Source: Paludibacteraceae bacterium
GTDB taxonomy: Bacteria; Bacteroidota; Bacteroidia; Bacteroidales; Paludibacteraceae
Assembly: GCA_016297215.1 (NCBI GenBank)
Contig: JAEDGZ010000007.1
Coordinates: 9,953 to 73,952 of the forward strand
Direction of reading: 5' to 3'
DNA: 64,000 nt
Below the pieces are notes generated by a model that saw only the letters and a list, made by a program, of their open reading frames with translations, had not been told where the DNA came from and did not search any database. Shown one piece after another: positions 36,467 to 43,896 of this stretch. Position numbers and translations under genes: made by a program. Every line of letters begins with the position of its first letter. Position 1 is the first letter of the stretch.

Positions 36467-37396
36467 TTACTTATTGGTAACCATTACTTTTTTACCATTC
36501 ACAATATATAGCCCATTGCTATTTATCGTCTCTACACGACGACCCAACAAATCATAGATACCTTCTACCAAAGGAGATACCTTATCCAGGCTTTGATAAG
36601 AAGTAGCCGTATTCTGCTTCTGTACAAGCACAATGTCGGTCATGTTAAAGGCTTCCTGCTCTTCTTTATTGCCTTGAATCATCAGGCGGTCAGAACTAAC
36701 ATCGTTGATAACCGTCAACGGATTCACCTTTGTCAAGTCCAATTCAACGAAATTCTGACCACCCTCTGACTTATACTGCAAAGCATAATCTTCAGCCGGA
36801 TCAATCGGACCTATTTTAGCAATAACACCGTCTTCTTTCCAGTTTGCCAACAAGTTCAGTACAAAACCATTCTCCGGTCCTTCGTGAAAAATACGCATAG
36901 AAGCGTATTTGCTCAAATCTTCTGCAGTCAAAGCCTCTTTGAAAAGTTCAAGCGTATTCCAAGTATCCACCCAGAAATAGCCCGTCCAGATAGTCTCGCC
37001 CATTTTCATGTTGCCTGCTTTGCCATCCAATATCTCTATCATTTTGATACCGAACGACGCACCGCAAAGTTCCATACCATACAATTTGCAGGTATCCAAC
37101 ATGGCTTGCGTCATAAAGCACTCATACGATTCTGCTCCAGCAATGTTGCTAAATCGACTGCCAGGTAATTTTTGACCATTCGATTTCAACTCAATCACAT
37201 CCGTAGCATTATTCAACGTTAGTTTCAACAAGTTTCCCTGTTGGCAGGATGCAAAATACTCCTTGGAAATGGTGAAAGTTTTTGCCCAAGTTACGACCGT
37301 GTCTGTCTGACCTTCTGCGGGAGTCCAAATAGTCTCGGCAGTTACCATTGCACAACTCATTAAAGCAGTTGCAAGCATTAAGAATACTTTTTTCAT
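36467..37396 (-). CDS. Secreted beta protein with type A sorting tag, head of the fructan operon
   Basis: The protein has 309 residues and a signal peptide (VFLMLATALMSCAMVTA). Two similar halves each begin with ETIW: ETIWTPAEGQTDTVV..AKTFTISKEYFASCQQGN and ETIWTGYFWVDTWNTLELFKEALTAED, suggesting duplicated carbohydrate-binding-like jelly rolls. The tail DLLGRRVETINSNGLYIVNG plus KKVMVTNK is a type A type IX secretion tag. It precedes susC by 102 bp on the same strand, so it may be part of the PUL. A sorting-tag protein as first gene of a PUL is unusual. Fructan binding is an inference; I do not recognise the family with certainty. GC content is lower than in susC. Confidence 0.75.
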   Translation of the reverse strand: MKKVFLMLATALMSCAMVTAETIWTPAEGQTDTVVTWAKTFTISKEYFASCQQGNLLKLTLNNATDVIELKSNGQKLPGSRFSNIAGAESYECFMTQAMLDTCKLYGMELCGASFGIKMIEILDGKAGNMKMGETIWTGYFWVDTWNTLELFKEALTAEDLSKYASMRIFHEGPENGFVLNLLANWKEDGVIAKIGPIDPAEDYALQYKSEGGQNFVELDLTKVNPLTVINDVSSDRLMIQGNKEEQEAFNMTDIVLVQKQNTATSYQSLDKVSPLVEGIYDLLGRRVETINSNGLYIVNGKKVMVTNK

Positions 37397-37480
37397 GACT
37401 TTAAAATTTTAAGTGTTAGAAATTCTATTTTACATTCTCGGGCATAGATAGTACTCTATTCCCATCCTGTTTTTCGGCAG

Positions 37481-37488
37481 CAAAAGTA
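37481..37488 (-). promoter_or_regulatory. Candidate -7 box upstream of the PUL head gene
   Basis: The minus strand reads TACTTTTG here, ~85 bp before the start, but no TTTG is found 20 bp upstream, so the promoter may depend on an activator, as expected for a PUL. Confidence 0.5.
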
Positions 37489-37555
37489 GTGCATTTTTTG
37501 CATACAGACTATAACAAATGTTGCAACATATAGCACATTTGCTTCAAAATAAAAA

Positions 37556-37580
37556 GAAACATCGCACGATGCAATGTTTC
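37556..37580 (-). terminator. Terminator after the PUL regulator
   Basis: GAAACAT (37556-37562) pairs with ATGTTTC (37574-37580), with a further inner GC-rich pairing (CGCACGATGCA); on the minus strand TTTTTATTTT follows. Confidence 0.8.
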
Positions 37581-37613
37581 TTGTACTGTCTGCAACATTT
37601 GTTGTGATTCGTA

Positions 37614-37678
37614 TGTACTTCGTAGTTTTCGTACTTTATCGTACTTTTCGTAATCTACGTAAACTACGAAAACTACGT
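37614..37678. repeat. CGTA-rich direct and inverted word repeats
   Basis: Words such as CGTAGTTTTCGTA, CGTACTTTTCGTA and TACGAAAACTACG alternate in the 3' flank of the regulator gene; no coding potential is seen. Confidence 0.6.
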
Positions 37679-37692
37679 TTGCCAAACGAAAA

Positions 37693-39393
37693 TTACTTCC
37701 CTCTTGTGGCGGGGGTAGTGCCGAAGAACTCGCGGTAGCACTTCGAGAAATAAGACGGAGAGGTGAAACCCACGGAATAAGCGACCTGCTGGATAGTCAG
37801 GTCGGTATTGAGCAACATCTGCTTTGCCTTACGCAAACGAATATGGCGTATTAACTCCACGGGAGAGACTCCCATCAAGGATTTGGTTTTTCGGAAGAGT
37901 TGTGCGCGGCTCATGCTCAACTCGTCGCTCAGCGCTTCTACATTGAACTCGGAATCATCCAAGTGGCGCTCTATCGTATTCTGCAGTTGCTCCACGAAGC
38001 GTTCGTCCACCGACTGTTCGGATTTCGTGCGCTCCAGCGCCGCGGTCATGTCCTCCAACTGCTTTTGTTGCTGCGCCACTATGCGCGCACTCTCTTCCCG
38101 CTCGCGCTGCACACGCAACGAGTACTGATAGACCCGAAAGAGCACCACCGCCAAGACCACGAGCAGCAGCAAGAAAGAGACTAACAAGATTAGGGCAATA
38201 CGCTGGGCGCGTGCTGTATCCCACAAGCGTTTGAAACGACTTTCCAATTCATTGGAGACTGCCACCTGTCGGTCTATCTCCTCGGCAATCTGCTGCAAGG
38301 GGAGTGCCGCATCGCGGTCTATCAACAGCGTCGGCAGACGCACGATACGCTCATAGGGTTCGCCATGCAGTATCTTCACCGCCGTCTGTATCACCAAATC
38401 GCCGCGACTGGGATAGGTAGCAGTCATGTCTATCTCGCCTTTGAGCAACGCCTCCACGCCACCGCCCTTGCCGACGATGCCGTCCACGCCCATTATTTTG
38501 GGGGCATCTAAATCTCCCTTAAAGGGAGACTTAGAGGTGGCGGCATCGGTTTGCTTACTGTTAGAGGCTAAAATATTCCCCCTTCCCATGCGGTTTTTGC
38601 AGGCTTCGTAAGCACCTATTGCCATCGGGTCGTTCTGCGCTATAATGGCGTCTATTTGCGGGTAGAGAGATAATAACGAGTCGGTCACCACTCTGGCATT
38701 CTCGCGGAACCATGCTCCGCAGGCAGCCCCCACTATCTGCACCTCGGGGTGTTCTTGCAGGCTGTCCATCATGCCTTTGTGCCGCCACACCATCGGCGTG
38801 GAGCCGGGCAAGCCTTGTATTTCCAAGACGCGCAAGGGACGTCCTTCGGGTACGATAGAGAGCAACCACTGCGCCATGAGTTGCCCCACTGCGTAGTTGT
38901 CCCCACCGATGAAAGCCGTCCATTTCTCGCCCGATACCTGCCTGTCCGCCACTATCACGGGAATCCCCGCGTCGTAGGCGCGGCTCACGGCAGGCTTCAC
39001 CTCTTCCGCCTCATTGGGAGATACAATGAGCAAATCGACTCGCTCTGCTATGAAAGAGTCGATTTGCTGACACTGAATCTCACTGTTGTCGCTCGCCTGA
39101 CGAATATGCAGGGTTAAGTCGGGATGGAATATCAGTTCCTGCTCCATCTCCTTGTGCATACGCATACGCCACGCGTCATCCGAACATTGGCTCACGCCAA
39201 TGATATACTGCGGAGACGGCTTCGGCGCAGAGCACCCCATCAGGCATGCTACGAGGCAGGCACAAAGAAGACCCACCCCTGCCCTACATGACCCCCTCCA
39301 ACTCCCCCTACGAGAGCACCAAAAAAAACAGAGATTTTTCGGGGACCCCGCAAGGGGGAGAGAAAAATATACTCGTTTAGCGGTTGAGAGCAT
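37693..39393 (-). CDS. One-component membrane regulator: periplasmic sugar-binding domain, TM helix, AraC DNA-binding domain
   Basis: The start at 39393 (LSTAKRVYF) is one choice; it gives 566 residues. Residues ~60-345 form a LacI/periplasmic-binding-protein type 1 domain (YIIGVSQCSDDAWRMRMHKEME, DLLIVSPNEAEEVKPAVSRAYDAGIPVIVADR, IIAQNDPMAIGAYEACKNRMG), preceded by a possible lipobox LMGC. A TM helix follows (IALILLVSFLLLLVVLAVVLF), then a coiled coil (EREESARIVAQQQKQLEDMT), then an AraC domain (DELSMSRAQLFRKTKSLMG, IQQVAYSVGFTSPSYFSKCY). No histidine kinase, ATPase or receiver is present, unlike the hybrid two-component regulators of Bacteroides fructan loci. SKSPFKGDLDAP is a family C palindrome translated in frame (38513-38529). 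The N-terminal extension (FSLPLAGSPKNLCFFW) is also element-like. It probably senses fructose or oligofructose and activates the PUL. Confidence 0.85.
   Translation of the reverse strand: MLSTAKRVYFSLPLAGSPKNLCFFWCSRRGSWRGSCRAGVGLLCACLVACLMGCSAPKPSPQYIIGVSQCSDDAWRMRMHKEMEQELIFHPDLTLHIRQASDNSEIQCQQIDSFIAERVDLLIVSPNEAEEVKPAVSRAYDAGIPVIVADRQVSGEKWTAFIGGDNYAVGQLMAQWLLSIVPEGRPLRVLEIQGLPGSTPMVWRHKGMMDSLQEHPEVQIVGAACGAWFRENARVVTDSLLSLYPQIDAIIAQNDPMAIGAYEACKNRMGRGNILASNSKQTDAATSKSPFKGDLDAPKIMGVDGIVGKGGGVEALLKGEIDMTATYPSRGDLVIQTAVKILHGEPYERIVRLPTLLIDRDAALPLQQIAEEIDRQVAVSNELESRFKRLWDTARAQRIALILLVSFLLLLVVLAVVLFRVYQYSLRVQREREESARIVAQQQKQLEDMTAALERTKSEQSVDERFVEQLQNTIERHLDDSEFNVEALSDELSMSRAQLFRKTKSLMGVSPVELIRHIRLRKAKQMLLNTDLTIQQVAYSVGFTSPSYFSKCYREFFGTTPATRGK
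38513..38529. repeat. Family C palindrome inside the regulator gene
   Basis: TCTCCCTT-A-AAGGGAGA is a perfect 17-bp inverted repeat translated in frame (KSPFKGDL) in a loop of the sugar-binding domain. Confidence 0.75.
39277..39366. repeat. GC-rich repeat DNA at the regulator N-terminus
   Basis: C runs (ACCCCTGCCCT, ACCCCCTCCAACTCCCCCTA) and TTTTCGGGGACCCCGCAAGG resemble family C flanks; they encode the odd N-terminal extension of the regulator and leave its true start uncertain. Confidence 0.55.
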
Positions 39394-39417
39394 TTGAAAC
39401 TTGAAACTTTTTACAAA

Positions 39418-39444
39418 GCGGGCGAGACGCCCGCGCACCCGGAC
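39418..39444 (+). repeat. Family A palindromic element
   Basis: GCGGGCGAGACGCCCGC followed by GCACCCGGAC lies between the MFS gene and the regulator start. Confidence 0.75.
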
Positions 39445-39458
39445 AAAAGACCTTACCA

Positions 39459-40730
39459 TTATTCCGTCGGGATGTCTTTATTGACGTTCTTGCTGCCTAC
39501 CAGTGCATACCAGAGGATATACGCAAGCCCTGCCACCGGCACGATATACGAGAACAGGTAGGAAGTGTGGTCTGCCAAAAGGTTCTGGAAGAAAGGCAGG
39601 ATACCGCCGCCGCATACCAGCGCCATGAAGATACCGCTCGCTGCCGGCGTGTATTTACCCAAGCCCTCGGCGGAGAGGTTGAAGATACTACCCCACATCA
39701 CGCTCGTACACAGACCGCAGCAGAACATCATAATCATGCTAATAGGCAATTCCATACCCTTGAAGGTAATCACCCACGTCTCGGGGAAGAACATCACGCA
39801 GAGCAACAGCACGATACCTACACCTGCCGCCACCGACAGCATCGCCTTGCTGCTCACCTTGCCGCCAACAACGCCACCCAAGAGACGACCGCACATCATC
39901 ATCAGCCAGTAGAAGCCAATCACCGTACCCGCGATAGCAGGACCTACGGCAGGGGTGCCGGACATATAGAGGTTAGCCGTGTTGGGAATACCTACCTCCA
40001 CACCTACATAGCAGAAGATAGCCACCGCACCCAGCACGAAATGGCGGAACGACAGCGGACTGTACTTATCCGCATTCTTATCCTCTTTAAGCGCGGCAGC
40101 CCTGCGTTGCTCAGGAGTTTCGATATGCGGCTCGGGAATCTTGGTGAGGGCAATAATAACAAACGCCACCAAGAAGATAGCCATAGCAATCAACATCGCA
40201 GGTGCCGCATCGCCTACGCTGGCTTTCGCTGCCTCGCCACCGATGAGGTAACCCAAGAGGATAGGTGCGATAGTGCCGCCGATGGAGTTCATAGACCCAC
40301 CGAACTGCACCAGTTGGTTACCGCGCTTGCCGCCACCGCCAAGGGTATTGAGCATGGGGTTCACCACCACGTTGAGCAAGCACATACTCATACCGGCAAT
40401 GAAAGCACCCAACACATACACACCGAAACTCTCCGCAGGCCCGCTCAACCACTGGATACCTACGCCCACAAAACCTACGGCTGCCGCCAGCAGGGAGGTG
40501 AATTTATAGCCTTTGCGTTTGAGGATGACACCCGCGGGCACACCCAAGACGGCGTACGCAATGAAGTTAGCCAAGGTACCCAGTTGCGACATGGCGTTGC
40601 TGGCTCCAAACTGATTTTTCACAATGACGCCCATCGAACCCGCAAAGTTCGTAACAAAGGCTATCATAAAGAAAAGGAGGAACATCACCGCGATGGGGAG
40701 GATGTTGCGATTAGTTGATTGTTTTGTCAT
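39459..40730 (-). CDS. MFS transporter, FucP/glucose-galactose type
   Basis: A 423-residue carrier with twelve predicted helices and the start NILPIAVMFLLFFMIAFVTNFAGSMG; the helix 2-3 loop reads GVILKRKGYK and NVVVNPMLNTLGG matches the sugar-specific FucP/GluP group. The central cytosolic loop is marked by EPHIETPEQRRAAALKEDKNAD. It lies directly upstream of the PUL regulator on the same strand and could bring in fructose or another hexose; it differs from the PUL-internal MFS at 25419. Upstream are short tandem words and a family A element, with no promoter consensus found. Confidence 0.88.
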   Translation of the reverse strand: MTKQSTNRNILPIAVMFLLFFMIAFVTNFAGSMGVIVKNQFGASNAMSQLGTLANFIAYAVLGVPAGVILKRKGYKFTSLLAAAVGFVGVGIQWLSGPAESFGVYVLGAFIAGMSMCLLNVVVNPMLNTLGGGGKRGNQLVQFGGSMNSIGGTIAPILLGYLIGGEAAKASVGDAAPAMLIAMAIFLVAFVIIALTKIPEPHIETPEQRRAAALKEDKNADKYSPLSFRHFVLGAVAIFCYVGVEVGIPNTANLYMSGTPAVGPAIAGTVIGFYWLMMMCGRLLGGVVGGKVSSKAMLSVAAGVGIVLLLCVMFFPETWVITFKGMELPISMIMMFCCGLCTSVMWGSIFNLSAEGLGKYTPAASGIFMALVCGGGILPFFQNLLADHTSYLFSYIVPVAGLAYILWYALVGSKNVNKDIPTE

Positions 40731-40760
40731 GATATTTAGTTATTTTAATGTTAATGATTT

Positions 40761-40786
40761 ATCGGAGTAATCGGAGTAATCGGAGG
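40761..40786. repeat. Tandem 9-mer ATCGGAGTA
   Basis: About three copies (ATCGGAGTAATCGGAGTA plus ATCGGAGG) lie between the MFS and DPP genes. Confidence 0.7.
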
Positions 40787-40836
40787 GCGCAAACTTCCCC
40801 ACTTGCTGAGACCTGACACATGAAACTTCTAACACC

Positions 40837-40862
40837 GCAGGCGAGACGCCTGCGTCCCCAGT
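40837..40862 (+). repeat. Family A palindromic element, exact 26-bp copy 1
   Basis: GCAGGCGAGACGCCTGC then GTCCCCAGT, identical to the copies at 44921, 54407 and 56182. It ends 6 bp before the stop of the DPP gene, between two minus-strand genes. Confidence 0.9.
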
Positions 40863-40868
40863 GATTTC

Positions 40869-42872
40869 TCACAGTCGCTCTTGGAGAAACCGCATAAACC
40901 GCCGATGAAGATGTGCGTAGTTGTTGCCTCGTTTCAGGAAGTGGTTGTCGTAGGGGTAGAGTTGCAGGTCAAACTGCTTGCCGGCTTCTACTAAGGCGTT
41001 GATATACTGCATACTGTGCTCTGGGTGTACGTTGTCGTCCGCCAAGCCGTGCACCAGCAGGAGGTTGCCTCTCAGGTCTTTCGCGCGGGGCAGCAGGCTG
41101 CTCTCGACATAGCCGAACTCGTTCACCTGCGGGCGGCGCATATAGCGCTCGGTGTAAGCGGCGTCGTACAGTTGCCAGTCGGTTACGGGTGCCACGGCGA
41201 TGCCGCACTTGAACGGACTGTCTGCGCAAGACATCGTGCGCAGCGTCTGGTAGCCACCGTAACTCCATCCCCAGAGGCAGAGCCTGTCTTTGTCCACGTA
41301 GGGGAGGGACTGCATGTAGTGCGCCGCCGCTATCTGGTCTTCTGCCTCCACCTTGCCCAACTGCATGTAGGACGCATTGCGGAAGGCGCGTCCGCGGCAG
41401 TCGGTCCCGCGCGGGTCGAAGCATGCCACCACGTAGCCTTGCTCCGCGAGGTAGTACTCCCAGCGTTTGCGCCAACGGTTGAGCACCATCTGGCTCGCAG
41501 GACCGCTGTACTGCACCATCACCACGGGGTATTTCTTTTGTGCGTCGAAGCCCGCGGGCTTGATGATATAGCCGTTGAGCCCGCCGTCCGTCTTCACGAA
41601 CTCCGCCTCGGGCAAGCCTGCCGCCTGCCAAGCCGCAGCCACCGCGGCGTTGTCTTTCACCACCTCCTTGCGCTGCACCGCCGCCGTCTTGGGGTTGACG
41701 GTATATAAGGTGTACTGTGGAGGAGTCGTCAGCGATTGGTAGCAGTCCAACATGCGGCGGTAGTCCGCCGAGAAACGCAGGCTGTGCATACCGTCGTCGG
41801 GTGTGAGCGGTGTGGTGGTGCCTTTCTTCAGGTTCAGCGCCATGCCCTGTCGCGTGAGCGGCGTGGTCGCTTGACAATAGTAGAGCATACCGTTCTGCTC
41901 GTCGTAGCCGTAGATTTCGGTCAGGTCAATGCCGTCTGCCGTCAGTTGGCGGAGCATCTTCCCCTGCGCAGAGTAGAGATAAGCACTGCGCCAACCATTG
42001 CGCTCCGAGAGCACGATGAAGCGGTTGTCCGACAGCCATTGCCACTCGTCAAAGAGTTGGAAATCAATGAGGTAGTCCTTCGACTCCTCCTTGTAGAGCG
42101 GGCTCACCACGGTCGATTTGGGGTTGCAGGAGAGCAGTTCCTGCCTGTTCTGGTCGCGGTTGAGTTTCAACACCAGCAATTGCGCCGGCTGGTCTTTGAC
42201 GATGTTTGTCCAGCGCAAGCGCGGCAGGTAGCATTCTTCATCGCCGGTATGTGTGGGAATGGTGCGTATGGCTTTGGTAGCAATGTCATAGACGCAGAGC
42301 GTGGCACGGGGGATGGTCTTGCCCGCGCGCGCATAGCGTATAGTAAGGTCCGGCAAGACGCAACTATCCACCGCCGACTGGTCCAAGCGGATGAACGCCA
42401 ACTGCTTGGAGTCGGGCGAGAAAGCGAAGAGACAAGTGGTGGAGAACTCCTCCTCGTAGAGCCAATCGGCTACGCCGTTGATGATATTCGGGTTCTCGTC
42501 GTTGGTTACCGCCACCTCCGTGCCGAAGTCCAACTTGTGGAGATAGAGGTTGTTGCCCTTGGCGAAAGCGACGTAGCGTCCGTTGGGCGACATGACGGCA
42601 TCGCGTACCGCACAGTCCGTCAGCGGCTTACGCGTTTGTTTAAGTGTATCAAGGATAGTGTAATCCGCCAAGAAAGAGCGGCGGAAGAGGGATTGCTGAT
42701 TGGCGTATTCGAGGCGGTAGCGCCCTGCGGGAACATTGCCAAGAAGGCTGTCCATCTGCACCTCGGAGAGGGTCTCTGCGTCGTACTTGCCGCCTAAAAT
42801 ATCATCGAGTGTATCCGCTTGCACCAAGAAAGGCGCAACAAAAAACAAAATCAGTATCAAGCAATGCTTCAT
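40869..42872 (-). CDS. S9B family peptidase, dipeptidyl-peptidase IV type
   Basis: A 667-residue exported prolyl peptidase (signal peptide LILILFFVAPFLVQA). The N-terminal ~400 residues form the DPP-IV beta-propeller with the WLYEEEF motif (Glu pair that anchors the substrate N-terminus). The hydrolase domain has the nucleophile in GWSYGGYQTL (~residue 538), the Asp in GLADDNVH (~608) and His in YPYDNHFL (~640). It releases X-Pro dipeptides from peptides in the periplasm. It has its own consensus promoter; downstream lies a family A element that could serve as mRNA-end hairpin. Confidence 0.93.
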   Translation of the reverse strand: MKHCLILILFFVAPFLVQADTLDDILGGKYDAETLSEVQMDSLLGNVPAGRYRLEYANQQSLFRRSFLADYTILDTLKQTRKPLTDCAVRDAVMSPNGRYVAFAKGNNLYLHKLDFGTEVAVTNDENPNIINGVADWLYEEEFSTTCLFAFSPDSKQLAFIRLDQSAVDSCVLPDLTIRYARAGKTIPRATLCVYDIATKAIRTIPTHTGDEECYLPRLRWTNIVKDQPAQLLVLKLNRDQNRQELLSCNPKSTVVSPLYKEESKDYLIDFQLFDEWQWLSDNRFIVLSERNGWRSAYLYSAQGKMLRQLTADGIDLTEIYGYDEQNGMLYYCQATTPLTRQGMALNLKKGTTTPLTPDDGMHSLRFSADYRRMLDCYQSLTTPPQYTLYTVNPKTAAVQRKEVVKDNAAVAAAWQAAGLPEAEFVKTDGGLNGYIIKPAGFDAQKKYPVVMVQYSGPASQMVLNRWRKRWEYYLAEQGYVVACFDPRGTDCRGRAFRNASYMQLGKVEAEDQIAAAHYMQSLPYVDKDRLCLWGWSYGGYQTLRTMSCADSPFKCGIAVAPVTDWQLYDAAYTERYMRRPQVNEFGYVESSLLPRAKDLRGNLLLVHGLADDNVHPEHSMQYINALVEAGKQFDLQLYPYDNHFLKRGNNYAHLHRRFMRFLQERL

Positions 42873-42918
42873 AACGTATTTTCGTTTGGGTTTTGTTCGT
42901 TTTTTTTCATTTTCGGCG

Positions 42919-42950
42919 CAAAATTACGCTTTTTTTTCGGTTTATGCAAA
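42919..42950 (-). promoter_or_regulatory. Promoter of the DPP-IV-like gene
   Basis: On the minus strand TTTG-N20-TAATTTTG (-7 complement of 42919-42926, -33 complement of 42947-42950). Confidence 0.83.
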
Positions 42951-42986
42951 TTCTTTACCTTTATTTTTGATTTACCCTCCCTAAAA

Positions 42987-43018
42987 TTTGGTCAGCCATT
43001 ATTTTTTTACTACCTTTG
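42987..43018 (+). promoter_or_regulatory. Promoter of the SDR gene and downstream cluster
   Basis: TTTG (42987-42990), 20 bp, TACCTTTG (43011-43018): a perfect consensus, divergent from the DPP promoter. Confidence 0.88.
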
Positions 43019-43082
43019 CACTCGCAAAGAGAAACTACAATTGAGTTTAGTGTGGAGAGTTTAGAGTTGAGCGATGATTAAA

Positions 43083-43121
43083 CTCTTAACACTCAACTCT
43101 CAATACTCAACTCTCAACTCA
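43083..43121. repeat. CTCAACTCT-type word repeats in the SDR leader
   Basis: ACACTCAACTCTCAATACTC and similar words fill the 5' untranslated region just before the SDR start at 43131. Confidence 0.7.
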
Positions 43122-43130
43122 AAAACAACC

Positions 43131-43883
43131 ATGATTACTTTTATCACAGGTGCATCGTCGGGCATAGGCGCGGCGTGCGCAAAGAAGTTCGCCCAAGGGG
43201 GCTATGACCTGATTCTGAACGCTCGTAACGTGGAGCGGCTGGAAGCGTTACAAAAAGAGATAGAGACCTCCTATGGCAGGCGGGTGTTGCTGTTGCCCTT
43301 CGATGTCCGCGACCGTCAGGCAGCGCGCATGGCGGTCAATAACCTGCCCACGGAATGGCAGGATATAGACGTGCTCATCAACAACGCAGGGCTCGCGCTC
43401 GGGCTCGACAAAGAGTACGAAGGCAACGAAACCGACTACGACACGATGATAGAGACCAACATCACCGCCCTCTTGATGATGACGCGGCTCGTAGTGCCCG
43501 CCATGGTCAAGCGCGGCAAGGGGCATATCATCAACATTGGCTCCGTGGCTGGCGATGCTGCCTACCCGGGTGGCTCCGTCTATTGCGCCACCAAAGCAGC
43601 GGTGAAGACCCTGTCGGACGGCTTGCGTATGGACCTCGCGCCCACGCCCCTGCGCGTTACGAACATCAAACCCGGGCTCGTAGAGACCAACTTCAGCGTT
43701 ACCCGTTTCCACGGCGACAAAGAGCGGGCAGACAATGTCTATAAGGGCATCAAGCCGCTGACGGGAGAGGACATAGCCGACGTGGCGCTATATGCGGCAA
43801 GCGCACCCGCACACGTGCAAGTGGCAGAGGTGCTGGTGCTCGCCACCCACCAAGCCTCCGGCAGCGTGGTACATCGGGAATGA
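43131..43883 (+). CDS. Short-chain dehydrogenase/reductase, YdfG-like
   Basis: The start at 43131 (ITFITGASSGIGAACA) gives 250 residues; earlier codons are in a repeat-rich leader. SDR landmarks: TGASSGIG (NAD(P) binding), NNAGLALG, the Ser in IGSVAGDAAYPGGS, and the YCATK catalytic pair (Tyr and Lys). The close resemblance is to YdfG-type NADP-dependent 3-hydroxy acid dehydrogenases, which oxidise serine, allo-threonine and 3-hydroxy acids. It is the first gene after a strong promoter, with the kinase-RapZ gene 13 bp downstream. Confidence 0.92.
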   Translation: MITFITGASSGIGAACAKKFAQGGYDLILNARNVERLEALQKEIETSYGRRVLLLPFDVRDRQAARMAVNNLPTEWQDIDVLINNAGLALGLDKEYEGNETDYDTMIETNITALLMMTRLVVPAMVKRGKGHIINIGSVAGDAAYPGGSVYCATKAAVKTLSDGLRMDLAPTPLRVTNIKPGLVETNFSVTRFHGDKERADNVYKGIKPLTGEDIADVALYAASAPAHVQVAEVLVLATHQASGSVVHRE

Positions 43884-43896
43884 TGAATTATGAATT

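Noticed and set aside
37693..39393. The PUL regulator as a hybrid two-component histidine kinase
   Set aside because: Nothing resembling an H-box, ATPase or receiver is found between the TM helix and the AraC domain; the gene is far too short.
40837..40862. Family A elements as ordinary terminators
   Set aside because: The stems lack T tracts and occur inside coding sequences; they may still act as mRNA-end hairpins between genes.
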